A model generated the notes under the pieces. It was not told where the DNA came from and ran no database searches. It saw nothing but the letters and a program-made list of their open reading frames with translations. This document shows positions 35,736-46,862 of a stretch of DNA of 64,000 bases, in pieces (position 1 is the first letter of the stretch; each line of letters opens with the position of its first letter). The DNA is from Vombatus ursinus (Eukaryota; Chordata; Mammalia; Diprotodontia; Vombatidae), in NCBI RefSeq assembly GCF_900497805.2, contig NW_020954610.1, positions 32,703,401 to 32,767,400 of the forward strand, read 5' to 3'. The position numbers were made by a program, and so were the translations under genes.

Positions 35736-36051
35736 ATAATGGATGAATAAAATAGTGCTAAAACAACCAAGATTTTAAGATTAAAGGTCTTAATAGAGCA
35801 CAAAGGAAAAGCAGATTAATCAATAGCAATGATTTTAAAACTAAATTGAAAGATAAACTCAAAAAATCATAAAGTTCTCTTAAATATTATAATACATAGC
35901 AAAAGTAAATCATATTTGATTTCCCAAGAAAATATAGAACAATAACAAAAACTCCATAAAGGTCTAAAAGACAAAAATAAAATATATTAAAAAATAGGAA
36001 TGGATATAGATCATATTGTAGCCTTTTCAACACTGAATATAAAACTCAATT

Positions 36052-36307
36052 TTTGTAATTGTTGCTCAGTCATTTCAGCAATGTCCAGCTCATTATGATG
36101 CCATTTAGGATTTTCTTGGCAAAGACATTGCAGGGGTTTGCCATTTCCTTCTCTATCTCATTTTACAGATGAGAAAACTGAGGCAAATAGGGTTAAGTGA
36201 CTTGCCCAGGATTACAAAGGTAGTAAGTGCCTGAGGCCAGATTTGAACTCAGGACAATGAGTCTTCTTGTCTCCAGGCCTGGCACTATATCCGCTGTGCC
36301 ACCCCCC
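36052..36307 (-). mobile_element. MAR1-type SINE, antisense, exact target duplication
   Basis: Inverted tail at ATTGTTGCTCAGTCATTTCA, then CTTGGCAAAGACATTGCAGG, TTTTACAGATGAGAAAACTG, and inverted head GGCCTGGCACTATATCCGCT. AAAACTCAATT occurs at 36041-36051 and 36308-36318. This is the only MAR1 copy in the window with an exact duplication. Confidence 0.92.
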
Positions 36308-36547
36308 AAAACTCAATTAACAATTTGCAAAAAATGATGGAGAATATCTCTAAAGAAACTAAAGAGAGACTTAGAACACAAAATATTGAAGTGGAAGAAA
36401 ATGTGATAGGAAAAATCAAAAGACAATATAAAAATATGAATTTTAATCAAACCAAAGCAATCAACCTGGAAGAGAAAATGAACAAAGACAACTTAAAGAT
36501 TATAGCTCTCCAAAAAGATTGTGGAAATTTTTTAAAAATATTTTGAG

Positions 36548-36690
36548 GTAGGGGCTATTTTATTATCTTTTTACAAACAAGGGAACTGAGCCTGAGAAAA
36601 TTTAAATTTACTCAGGGTCACATAGCTAATCAATGTCTGAAAAAGTTTTTGAAATCAAGTCTTCCAACACTAGCCACTATATGAAATGGT
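36548..36690 (-). mobile_element. MIR-type SINE fragment, antisense
   Basis: 'acaaacaagggaactgagcctgag', then CTCAGGGTCACATAGCTAAT and 'gaaatcaagtcttccaacac'. Confidence 0.7.
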
Positions 36691-38074
36691 GTTCTGCAAT
36701 TTAGAGCCTATTAATGAGTGAAAAAAGATAAGCATTCAACAAAAGAAAAGTATTTACATTATTATTACCAAAAACAAAAGAAAATCATAAATGAGCAAAT
36801 TATTCAACTTGCAATACCCCCCAAAAATAAAAACACAAAAAATATAAGTAAGTATAAATTAAAAGAAGAAAAAAGAGTAAAATTATATTATTCCTTATTA
36901 AGAGGTTTTGGGTTGTTTTTTTTTTTTTAAGAAGTCTATCACGCAATGTAAACACAAAAGGTAACAAAGGATTAAGATTTATGTGGAATTTAAAGAAAAA
37001 TAAAAAAGTAAAAAGAAGAGTGAAATATTAAACAAAAAACCTATAAAAATAAAAAGAAAATTAATAAATGTAAGAAGTTGGAAGAAAATGTAAGGGGAAA
37101 TTTTGGAATAACAACTCAACTCAGATGAAAGAAATAATCAAAAATAAATAAATCAATAATTTAAGTGAACCCCCAAAGTAAAAAAATAGTAGGAAAATGA
37201 GAGCTGGAAAAGGAGAGAGGGTCTCTAAGAACAGATTATCATTAAAATACTTTAAATTAATCACAAGATAAAATTATGGCACCAAAGAAGAGAATGAAAA
37301 AAATTAAATGATACTATACAAACAAATGGAAGAAAAGACAAGATGGACATTCCTACTTTTAATGATTATAGAATGAGCAACACAATAAAAGGAAAGAATT
37401 TATTCTGATTTATAAAGAAATAAAAACAACCATCTGTTGTATACCAGAAAGAAAATCTGCATACACATTAAAATTAAAAGCTTAACAAAATTGACTATGT
37501 ATCAGGTGAATAAAGGAAAAAAACAGAATTTGTAATCAAACTATCAAAGTAAAAAAAATTTTAAATCATCATATCAGTGAACATAAAGAAAGAAATTACG
37601 ACATTCTTATTGGAACCTTAGGCAGTGCATAAATATCAATATTAAATAAATATATACATATATAATTACAAGATATAAATATATAAAGGAAAATGTAACT
37701 GAATGTTGAAGAAGATAGAGACAGAAACACACCAGTAATAGTAGGTTTTAATACTTCTTTCTCAAAACCTGACAAATCTAACAGAAAGGCAAATGAAAAG
37801 TATAAAACTGACCAAACTGTTGGAGGACCTAGAGTTTAAAGACTTATGATATAATTGGAACATTAAGATACAAAAATACTTCTCAGAATTGAATATTTTT
37901 ACATGCACTGTCACATATATTATGAATAAATGTATAAACAGAAATAAAAATGCTTTACAGATGATATGATAAAAACACTAATTAATATAAAAGGCATAAT
38001 CAAAATATGCAGAGCTAAAAGGAATCCTGAATAATGAGTGTGTCAATATACTGAATATCCTGAATAATGAATGT

Positions 38075-38132
38075 ATCAAATATATATATATATACATATA
38101 TACATACATACACACACATATATAGATGTAGA
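38075..38132. repeat. TA/CA microsatellite
   Basis: TATATATATATATACATATA followed by TACATACACACACATATATA-type units. Confidence 0.9.
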
Positions 38133-38139
38133 TATATTT

Positions 38140-38325
38140 CAGTAATTTTGGCAAAAATACTGGAATGATTTACCATTTCCTTCTCCAGCAAGAAAACTGA
38201 GGCAAACAGAGTTAAATGACTTGTCCACAATCACAGAACTATTAAGTGTCTAAGGCCAGATTCAAATTTAGGAAGATGAGTCTAACTGACTCCAGGCCCA
38301 TCATTCTATTCGCTGTGTTTGCATG
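38140..38325 (-). mobile_element. MAR1-type SINE fragment, antisense
   Basis: TTTGGCAAAAATACTGGAAT, TTTACCATTTCCTTCTCCAG, GAAAACTGAGGCAAACAGAG and inverted head 'ccaggcccatcattctattcgctgtg'. The RTE-like tail is replaced by the microsatellite. Confidence 0.8.
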
Positions 38326-38334
38326 ATTCTTTTT

Positions 38335-39290
38335 TGTAGCTTCATTTTCAATGTTGTGTTTCATGCACATTCATGGCTATGTACAGTAGAGAAAAAAATG
38401 AGAAGCACGATACTGCAAGTTTTTAGAGCAGCTAGTATCCTTTACTAATCTTGTTCATCCTACTGTTTCCCTTGTGTCCATTGCATGTTTTCATTGTTTA
38501 CCTCTAAAACTCTAGTTTTGTGTTTCAATTACACCCCCAAAGCATAGTGTATATCCTTTGGGCTATTTGCCCAAGCCTGTAAAAGTCAGTGATGCATCTT
38601 AGTGAGAAAATAAAGGTGTTAGAGAAACTTCATGCTGAAATGTCTGAAGCCTCTGCTGGCTCTGAGTTTGGTGTTAATGAATCAACATTTTGTTATATCC
38701 ACAAAAAGGAGGAAAGTATTCATAAAAGTGTTAACGAATCTGCTCCAGAAAGTTCTAAAGTAACCTCTCAATTGTAGGATGAGGGAATTGAAAAAAGTGG
38801 AAAATAAGTTGTTTGTGGGAAATTAAATTGTGCAAGAATGAAAAAATGTGGTTAATATGGCAACCATCCAATTGGAGATCCCAACAGATTCATAAGCAAA
38901 GAGCCAAACAAATGTAAAGACTTTTGTGGCTAGCCAAAGGTAGGTTGATTGTTTTAAGTTATGGTATGGTTTTGAAAATGTGAAACTTTCTGTGAAGTTG
39001 GTTCTACTGATACTATGTCTGTTGCCAAATTTCAAAACACATACTGTATTTTATGGGTTATTTCATGGTTATCATGTTAGGAAAAGTACATATTATCAGA
39101 ATTAATATTTTATTATAAAGAATTTTATGAAGAAAAGTGAATTTCCAACAACCTCTAGCGAATGATAGTTTTGATGGTCACAGGAACCTAATCCTCTATA
39201 TCTCATAAATTCACTGGGTCAGTATTGACATTTTTGACTTTTCTATAGATGTCTAGGAACACTACGCCTGCAAAAGTTGAGGATTGATTA
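38335..39290 (+). mobile_element. Tigger (pogo-type) DNA transposon, internally deleted
   Basis: Plus frame 38589-38777 encodes LSEKIKVLEKL, EFGVNESTFCYI and ESSKVTS, the CENP-B-type N-terminal helix-turn-helix of Tigger transposases ('LTLSEKVKVLDLI..YGKNESSIREI'). After a stop and shifts, GFENVKLS and, in another frame, STDTMSVAKF give the second DNA-binding region (relatives: 'RFGLKNVKLTGEAGSAD'). The DDE catalytic domain is missing. Near the 3' end CTAGGAACACTACGCC then AAAAGTTGAGGATTGA resembles the family's terminal 'cgcgaaagtcgaggactgac'. Dead, and probably old. Confidence 0.75.
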
Positions 39291-39362
39291 TATGTGTGTG
39301 TGTGTTTGTAAGTATGTATGTATGTATATACACACACACACACACATACATACATATGTAAT
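39290..39362. repeat. Inverted simple repeat (TG)n-(TATG)n-(CA)n
   Basis: TGTGTGTGTGTGTTTG, then TATG units, then CACACACACACACACA and TACATACATA. The two halves are complementary, so the stretch could extrude as a hairpin. Confidence 0.9.
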
Positions 39363-39701
39363 CAATAGCAATATGGAAGGCATAGATAATGATTATATAA
39401 TTTTTTCAGGGATACAACTAAAGCATCTCAGGGGAAAATAAATGTGTATAAACACATACATGCATACATGTACACATGTATTGATCCTAGAGAATTATAG
39501 AGAGGCACTGGAGTTTATTGAGTTGGGTGAGGGGGATTACATGAGCTTACATACACACACAAACACAAATACCCACCCCTAAGGAATTATATTTTAAAAT
39601 ATATAACTAGAGGATTAATGAACTGGCTGTGTAATTAATTTTAAATTATTTTTTCAATCCCAAATGAAAATAAAAGAAAAAACCTAGAAATTAGCAGAGA
39701 A

Positions 39702-42690
39702 AATCAGTCAATAAACATTTATTAAATGTCACTATGTAAAAGGACTCCGCTAAGTATTGGGAATACAAAACCTAGCAAAAGATCTTCATTTCCCTCTAGG
39801 AACTCACAACATAATGGGGGGGGGGGGTAGAAGGAGGACAACTAGCTAATAAATATGTACAAATGAGCTAAATAAGTGACAAGTAAGAAATAATATTGGT
39901 AAGGCTAGGAAAGAAATGAGATTTTAGTTAGAATTTGAGGCTGGAAGGCAGAGATGAGAAAGAAGTATATTCCAGGCATGTAGGTAGCCAGAGAAAAATC
40001 CATAGAGTCAAGGGAAGGAGTTTCTGATTTTCAGAACAGCAAAGGGGTTAGTGTCATTGTATTAAAGAGTATATGGTGGGTAATAGAGTATAAGAAGACT
40101 GAAAAGATGCATGTGGTGGGGCAGGGGAAAAGTGTTGGGGTGTAGGTAATAAAGAGTTTTGAATGCCAAATAGAGGATTTTTTTAATTGATCCTAGAGGT
40201 GATAGAAGAAACTGGAGTTTATTGTGTGGGGCAGAAGGTTACATGAAAAGATGTGCTTTAAGAAAATCACTGGTGCTGGGGCAGCTAGGTGGTGCAGTGG
40301 ATAAATCACTGGTCCTAGAGTCAGGAGGACCTGAGTTCAAATCCAGCCTCAGACACTTGACATTTACTAGCTGTGTGACCCTGGGCAAGTCACTTAACCC
40401 CCTTGCCTAGCCAAAAAAAAATCACTGGTGGCTAAATGGAGGATGAACTGGAGTGGAAAACTGCGGCAAGAAGATCTGCCAGTAGGCCATTGCAGTATTC
40501 CAAGTATCAGATTATAAGGGCCTGCACTAGCATGGTGGCAGTATGTGATGGGAGAAAGAGGCATGTCTGAGAGATATTGAGAAAATGAAATATGCAGGCC
40601 TTGCCAATGCAATGGATATGGGGATGGAGGAGTGGGAGATAGTTGAGGGTGACACAGATTGTGAGGCAGGGAGACTGGTAAGATGTGCCCTCAATGGTGA
40701 TAGAAAAGTTTAAAAATAGGAAGACTTAGATGGAATGATAAATTCAGCTTGGGTTATGTTGAGTTTAAGATGTTTATGGGATATATGGGTCAAGGTGGCT
40801 GAAAGGCAGTTGGAAATTCTAAAAGAATAGAGGTCAGAGGGGAAATTAGGGCAGGAGAGGCAAATCTGAGAATCATCAGCATAGGGATGGTAAATAAATC
40901 CATGGGAACTGATGAGCTCATCAAATGAAGTAGTATAGAGGGAGAAGAGAAGACAGTCCAGAAAAGAGAGCTGTGAGACATCTATGGTTAGAAGGCATGA
41001 CCTGGTTGAAGATTCAGCAAATGAAATTGGGAAGTAGTCTGATAGGTAAGAGAGGAAGAGGATAATGTTCCCACCTCCAAAAAAAAAAAAACAAACTAGA
41101 GAATCAAGGAGTGTTAAAAGCTGCAGTGAGGTCCAGAAGAATAAAGACTTAGAAAAGACCATTGGATTTTGCAATTAAATAAATGGCAGCTGTGAAGAGA
41201 GAGCAGTTTCAGTGGGATTACAATGTCAGAAGCTGGACTGTAGGGGGTTGGGGAAAAGGGTGAGAGGAGTGATTTTGGAAGCACTTTTGGAAAAGTCTCC
41301 TCCAGGAGTTTAGCTACAATAGAGAGGAGACATATGGGATGACAATGGAGATGGAAAGATCAAGTGAGGGTTTTTTTGAGGATATCGAAGCCATCAGGAT
41401 GTTTGTAGATAGTATGGAAGGAGCCAGTTGACAAGAAGAAATTGAAGATAAATGAAAGCATGGGGATGATAGAAGAGGCAGTCTGGTGAAGGAAACAGGA
41501 TGGAGTGAGATTTCTTGTGCAAGTAGAGGGGTTTATCTTGGGAAAAAGTAAGACCTACCTCTTCGTTTGAGACAGGAGTAAAGGAAGAAATAGCAGGAGA
41601 AGAAATCTGAATGATATAAGACGTAGATGAGGAGAAAAGAAGGAGAGAATGGCCCTGTTTTTTTGTAAAATATGTGGCAAGGTTTTCAGCAGAGAATATG
41701 GGGGAGGGGATTCATAGAAGGTTTGAGAAGGGGTGAAAAGATTTGGAAGAGCCTCTATGGAAAGCGAGAGATAATGAATTGATAATGAATGTATGGAAAG
41801 ATTTCCTGGCAGCAATGAGGGCTCAGTCGAGGTTGTGTAAAACAAATTTGTAATGCAGACAGTCAAAACAGTTATATGATCACCTTCAGTAACACATGTA
41901 AGAATAAAGGCAATGAATGGTGGAAGTGATCCAAGGCTGAGACTTGCCAGAGTATGATCACCAATATTGGCCAAGGACACAAGAGAATAAGACAGTGTAG
42001 AGTTGAACCAGTTCACCAAGGGTGCAAGATTGGAAAACAGGAATAAATATTTCAAACAGGGGTGCTGGCCTGAGGAGTCAGAGAATTGGAGATCATAGTA
42101 TGGACAAAGTATAGGGTTTGATAAGAGAAGTCTGAGGGAGAGGTGGAAAGCTAATAGATTATTAGTCAGATAAGAAGATTTCAGAATTCTTGAACATAAA
42201 ATTAGTGCAAGTAATAGTGAGATCAAAGGTATGACCATTTTTGCATGTGGCTGTGTTGGGGTGAAGGAGAAGGTCATGGGGAGTGAGTAGTTTGAGGAAC
42301 TTAACAGTTAGGATGTTTGGGAGAAAGCCATATATATTTGTTGCAATTTCCTAATCTGAGGGCAGGAGTTGAAGGGAAGAGAAAAACTGTGAACCAGATA
42401 TTGAACTTGGTGAGGAAGGAAGGAGAGTTACCTGAAGGCATATAGAAAAAAGCTATCAGGATTTTAATCATTGGGTGGTAGACAGGGATTGCATCAACCT
42501 CAAAGCAGGAGAATTTACTGAGTTTTGGAGCTAGAGGGGAATCTGAAAGTTAGAATGGCAAGGAAGGCGTATTCTAACTTCCTATCTTAACCAGCAAGCT
42601 CAGGCGAATAAGTGAAGGTGTAGCCAGTACTAGAAAAGGGGGGCAGGGAGTCTGTGTCATCAGAAGGAGACAGGTCTTCTGATCATTTAT
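39702..42690 (-). mobile_element. Long L2-type LINE, antisense
   Basis: The minus-strand 3' end lies at 39702 (plus reads CAATAAACATTTATTAAATG). Minus-strand RT motifs include SQLSFLDCLLFSLYTTSFDELISSHG in pieces, then YADDSQICLS with the YADD catalytic site at about 40870-40900, and SNCLSATL and HLKLNITQAEFII downstream. Upstream parts (to about 42690) correspond to the EN-RT linker and endonuclease region, including a 240-codon open stretch at 41555-42277. About 2.9 kb is present, unusually long for L2 in this window. Stops occur elsewhere and poly(A)/poly(G) runs interrupt it. It is interrupted by the SINE at 40276. Confidence 0.8.
40276..40420 (+). mobile_element. tRNA-SINE (WSINE/SINE1 type) in the L2
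   Basis: Head GGGGCAGCTAGGTGGTGCAG, body AGTCAGGAGGACCTGAGTTC, CTAGCTGTGTGACCCTGGGC, tail TTGCCTAGCCAAAAAAAAA. AAAATCACTGGTG occurs at 40263-40275 and again at 40418-40430, an exact target duplication that includes the end of the A tail. Confidence 0.95.
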
Positions 42691-42889
42691 CAATTGGGGA
42701 GTGACTCATATTGACGATTTCTCGAAGACAGAAAGAGTGGGAAAGGAAAAGGCAAGTTTTGATAAGGGAAAACTGAGGAAGAGGTGGAGAGTTAATAGAT
42801 TTTTGGTTAGATAAGGGGATTTCAGAATTCTTGAGGAGTCAAGTTTGTGACTGGAAAATGAAAATAACTATAAAACCGATAAACCTTTT

Positions 42890-44168
42890 TTATAAAAAAA
42901 ACTTTGTAAAAGCTGATTTAAAAAAAAACTAACAAAATCTATAAACCAGTAGCCAACATGATAGAAATAGAGGAAAATAATATATATGTATATATATATA
43001 TATTTTTTTTTTAAATTGACAAGGTAAAATTAAAAAAAGGGAAAGAATGATGAGAACCTACTATCCAATTATATGGCAGCAAAATAGAGGATGTTAAAGA
43101 AACAGAAGTAAATCTAGAAAAATATAAACAATCCAAGTTAAATGATCACCAAATATATATATCTTAAATAGTCTTATTTCAAAAAGAAGTTTATCTTGCT
43201 CCATAATGAATTACCAAATGCAGGAGGAAAAAACTATTTTGGATGGATTTACAAGAAAATTTTATCAAACAAAAAATTGTATTTATACTATGAAATTATC
43301 ATCAAAATTGAAAAAGAAGATACTAAACTAAATTTGTTCTAGGAGAAAAATATAGTCCATATATATGAGCAATCGAAGAAGAAAGTAAAAAAAAATAAGA
43401 GAAGTATAATCCAATGTTAACAATGATTATCTATTTTAATTTAAAATACCAGCAAAAAGACCACACATTTGTACAAAAATATCACTACGAACTGATTGGA
43501 TTTGTGCTACAAATATAAGAATGGTTCAGCATTTAGAAAATAATAAACAAAGCCAGTCATATTAAAAACTGATAAAAATCCAATACCTCATCATTATGAT
43601 AGTAGATATAGAAAGTGATTTTAATAAAACATAATCTCCATTCATGATTTTAAAAAAACTTATAATACATAGTCATAATATGTAATTTTTTAAATGTTAT
43701 TTTAAAAAATTGGTGTGAAACCACAATCGACTATTAAATGCGACAAAGAATTATTAGAACTTTTTCTAATAAATGCGAGAATAAAGTAAGAATGCTTCCT
43801 TTTCCTACTCTTATTTGTCATAGTCCTAGAGATGCTCACAATAGCAGTAATGCAAGAGAAATTAAAACTGCAAGATTAGTATGGAAAATATAAAGCTATC
43901 CCTCTTTGCTGATGAAAACATGCTTGATTTATAAAATGCTAGAAAATCAGCAAAGAAACTAATTGAAACAATTTATAACTTCAATAAAGTCACAGGACAC
44001 ATAACAAACATATAAACAATATTCCTCTCTATCAATAACAAAATCCAAAAGGGAATATCAGACGTGGGAGTCCTACTCAAAATGACTACTATAAGCACAA
44101 AATATCTGGGAATTAGTCTACATAGGAAAACATGTATAGAAATAATTACAAAACACTCATAGATGGAA
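42890..44168 (+). mobile_element. L1 element E, 5' piece (ORF2 linker and reverse transcriptase)
   Basis: Translates in broken frames to L1 ORF2: INKPVANMIEIEENN (linker), then YHYELIGFVLQI and EWFSI ('HDQVGFIPGMQGWFNI'), FADENMLDL ('FADDMIVYL', with the second Asp changed), NKVTGHITNI and TKYLGISLHRKT. It contains a TA/T run at 42980-43012. The copy breaks off after 'ITKHS' and continues at 45055. Confidence 0.75.
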
Positions 44169-45054
44169 TAAATAATTATTTCTCCACTTTCCATACTCTT
44201 GCTTTCAACCTCATAATTCTACTTAAACTGCCGTCTCTGAAATTACCATGCATCTCTTATTTGCCAAATGTAATTGTTTATTCTGGTATCATCCTTTTGG
44301 ACCACTCTACAGTCTTTGATACTGTTAATTACTTTCTTCTTGATATTCCCTCTTCTCTGGGTTTCCCTGACATTACTCTCTTGTTGTTCTCCTTTTAATA
44401 AGATGACTCATCATTATGCAAAAGAAAATTATTGGTCTCTTCCTTCTCCTATTCTATTCTGGTGGCAAATGAATCAGCACTGTTTTGTGCTGCCTCCCAA
44501 AGGACAGCTATCCTCATTCTCCTACACTGTCTCTTGCATTTGAAGCACATTGTATCTACAATGTATGACCTGCCAGGCAAGTTTGAGCCTCTCTTAGATT
44601 ATGAACTCAAGAAAGAAGCAGATTTTCAAAATCCAACTAAGAGATCTGCCCAACAGAGCTATACTCAAGAGCAATCGCATGAACACTTACAAAGGAAGAA
44701 AGGACAATACATACCAGTAGTTCTACATTACCTTTTGCCTTATAAACTACATGCACACAAATACACACACATCCCATATATGTGGGTGTATATGCATAAA
44801 TATATGTATATGTGCTTATATAAATATATATGCATGCATGTATGTATACATACATATATATACATATACTTCATTACTATTATACTCTATGGGCATCTGC
44901 TTGCCAGGGATACTGTGTGTATTTATTTGTGGGAAAGTTCATCTCATGCTTTGATTAATAATGGCTTATATGAACTTTGATTGTTATACCTTCTTAGTAA
45001 ATGTTATGCTTCTGACCATCACCTCTCTTAATCCGTCTTTCTTTCTCTCATAGG
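44169..45054. other. Foreign insert within L1 E: L2 piece plus unassigned DNA
   Basis: 44169-44430 is a sense L2 reverse-transcriptase piece (CAACCTCATAATTCTACTTA, 'cagtctttgatactgttaattactttcttcttgatattccctcttctctgggtttcc' degraded). 44430-44740 is unassigned. 44750-44880 is a CA/TA microsatellite that creates an artefactual 182-codon frame. The right edge reads TCTTTCTTTCTCTCATAG immediately before the L1 resumes with GTAGTCTGAG. Confidence 0.6.
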
Positions 45055-46862
45055 TAGTCTGAGCTAATATAATAAAAATGACAGTTCTACCTAAATTAAT
45101 TTACTTATTCAGTGTCATACCAATCAAACTACCAAAAATTATTTTATAGAGCTAGAAAAATAATAACAAAATACATCTTGAAGAACAAAAGGTCAAGAAT
45201 ATCAAGGGAATTAATGGAAAAAATGCAAAGGAAGGTGACCTAGTCATACCAGATCTAAATCTATATTATAAAGTGACAATCATCAAAACAATTTGGTAGT
45301 GGATCAGTGGAATAGGTTAGGTACACAAGACACAGTAGTCAATGACTGTAGTAATCTACTATTTGATAAACTCAAAGACTCCAGCTTCTGGGATAAGAAC
45401 TCACTATTTGACAAAAAACTCTGGGAAAACTGGAAAATAGCATGGTAAAACCTAGGCATAGACCAACATCTCACACCCTATACCAAGATAAGGTCAAAAT
45501 GCGAACATGATTTAAACATAAAAGGTGATACTGTAAGCAAATTAGGAGAGCAAGGAATAATTTACCTATCAGATCTATGGAGAAGGGGAAAAAATTATGA
45601 CCAAACCGGAAATAGAGAACATTATGAAATGCAAAATGGATAATTTTTATTACATTAAATTTTAAAAATTTTTGCACAAACAAAACCAATGTAATCAAGA
45701 TTCGAAGGGAAGCAGAAAGCTGGGAAACAATTTTTACAACTTTCTGATAAAAGCCTCATTTATCAAGCATATAGAGAACTGAATCAAATTTATAAGAATA
45801 CAAGTCATTTCCCAATTGATAAATGGTCAAAGGATTTGTGAGCAGGCAGTTTATAGATGAAGAAATTAAAGCTATCTATAATCATATGAAAATGTGTTCT
45901 AAATCACTTTTGATTAGAGAAATGAAAATTAAAAAACTCTGAGGTGCCACCTCACACCTATCTGATTAGCTAATATGACAGAAAAGGAAAAATGATAAAT
46001 GTTGGAGAAGATGTGGGAAAATTGGAACACTAATGCATTGTTGGTGGAGTTGTGAACTGATCCAACCATTCTGGAGAACAATTTGGAACTATGCCCAAAT
46101 GGCAATAAAACTGTGAATACCCTTTGATCCACTATTAGGTCTATATCCCAAAGTGATCATAAAAACGGGGAAAGGATCCACATGTACAAAAATATTTACT
46201 GCAGCTCTTTTTGTGGCAGCAAATAATTGGAAATTAAGGGACTGCCCATCAATTGGGGAATGTTTGAACAAGTTGTGATATATGAAAGTAATGGAATACT
46301 TTTGTTCTATAAGAAATGATGAGCAAGCAGACTTCAGAAAAACATGGAAAACTTATATGAACTGAGGCTGAGTGAAATGAGCAGAACCAGGAGGACATTG
46401 TACATAGTAACAGCAACACTGCAGGTTGATCAATTATGATAAACTTATCTCTTCTTAGCAATACAATAATCCAAGGCAATTCCAAAAGACTCTTGATGGA
46501 AAATGCTATCCACATCCAAAGAAAGAACTATGGAATCTGAATGCAGATAGAAGCATACTATTTTGCTTTGCTTTCTTGGGGTTTTTTTTGTTTTCTTTTT
46601 TTCTCTCATGGTTTTTCCCTTTTGTCCTGACTCTTCTTTCACAACATAACTAATGTGGAAATATGTTTAACATGATTATACATGCATGATCTATATCAGA
46701 TTGTTCACTGTCTTGGGTGGGGGGAGGAAGGGAAGGAAGGAGAAAAACTTGGAACTCAAAATCTTCTAAAGATAAATGTTGAAAACTATCTTTACAGGTC
46801 ATTGGAAAAAAAAATAAAATACTATTAAGTACCAAAAAAATAAAATAAAGTACTGAGAAAAA
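45055..46862 (+). mobile_element. L1 element E, 3' piece (ORF2 C-terminus and 3' UTR)
   Basis: Begins GTAGTCTGAGCTAATATAAT (protein 'ANIIKMTVLPKLIYLFSVIPIKLPK'). It continues through the cysteine-containing C-terminal region in broken frames to the 3' UTR (TGTGGAAATATGTTTAACAT; GGAACTCAAAATCTTC) and an A-rich tail. It matches the copies at 56585 and 62080 closely enough to serve as their guide. Confidence 0.85.

Larger units (their letters stand above)
35740..38065 (+). mobile_element. Strongly decayed L1 (ORF1 and endonuclease remnants)
   Basis: Very A-rich. The frame at 36325-36546 ends in LEEKMNKDNLKIIALQKD, matching the ORF1 'LEDRSRRNNLRI' block. Around 37720-37800 VIVGFNTSFSKPDKSNRKAN matches the endonuclease 'IVGDFNTPLSELDKS' motif. 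The segment near 37870-37980 resembles the 'EYTFFS..HGTYTKIDH' part. Boundaries are uncertain, and it is interrupted by the SINEs at 36052 and 36548. Confidence 0.55.

Noticed and set aside
41555-42277. 240-codon open frame on the minus strand
   Set aside because: It lies in the long antisense L2-type LINE, upstream of the YADD block. It is pyrimidine-rich and the surrounding LINE is broken, so it is a chance survivor, not a host gene.
44432-44980. 182-codon open frame on the plus strand
   Set aside because: The second half is encoded by CA/TA microsatellite (His/Tyr/Ile/Thr/Met repeats) and the first half by unassigned sequence next to an L2 piece.
45037-45060. Pyrimidine tract plus CATAG|GT at the L1/insert edge resembling a 3' splice site
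   Set aside because: No matching 5' splice site or coding exon found; pyrimidine tracts ending in AG are common. Kept only as a description of the insert edge.
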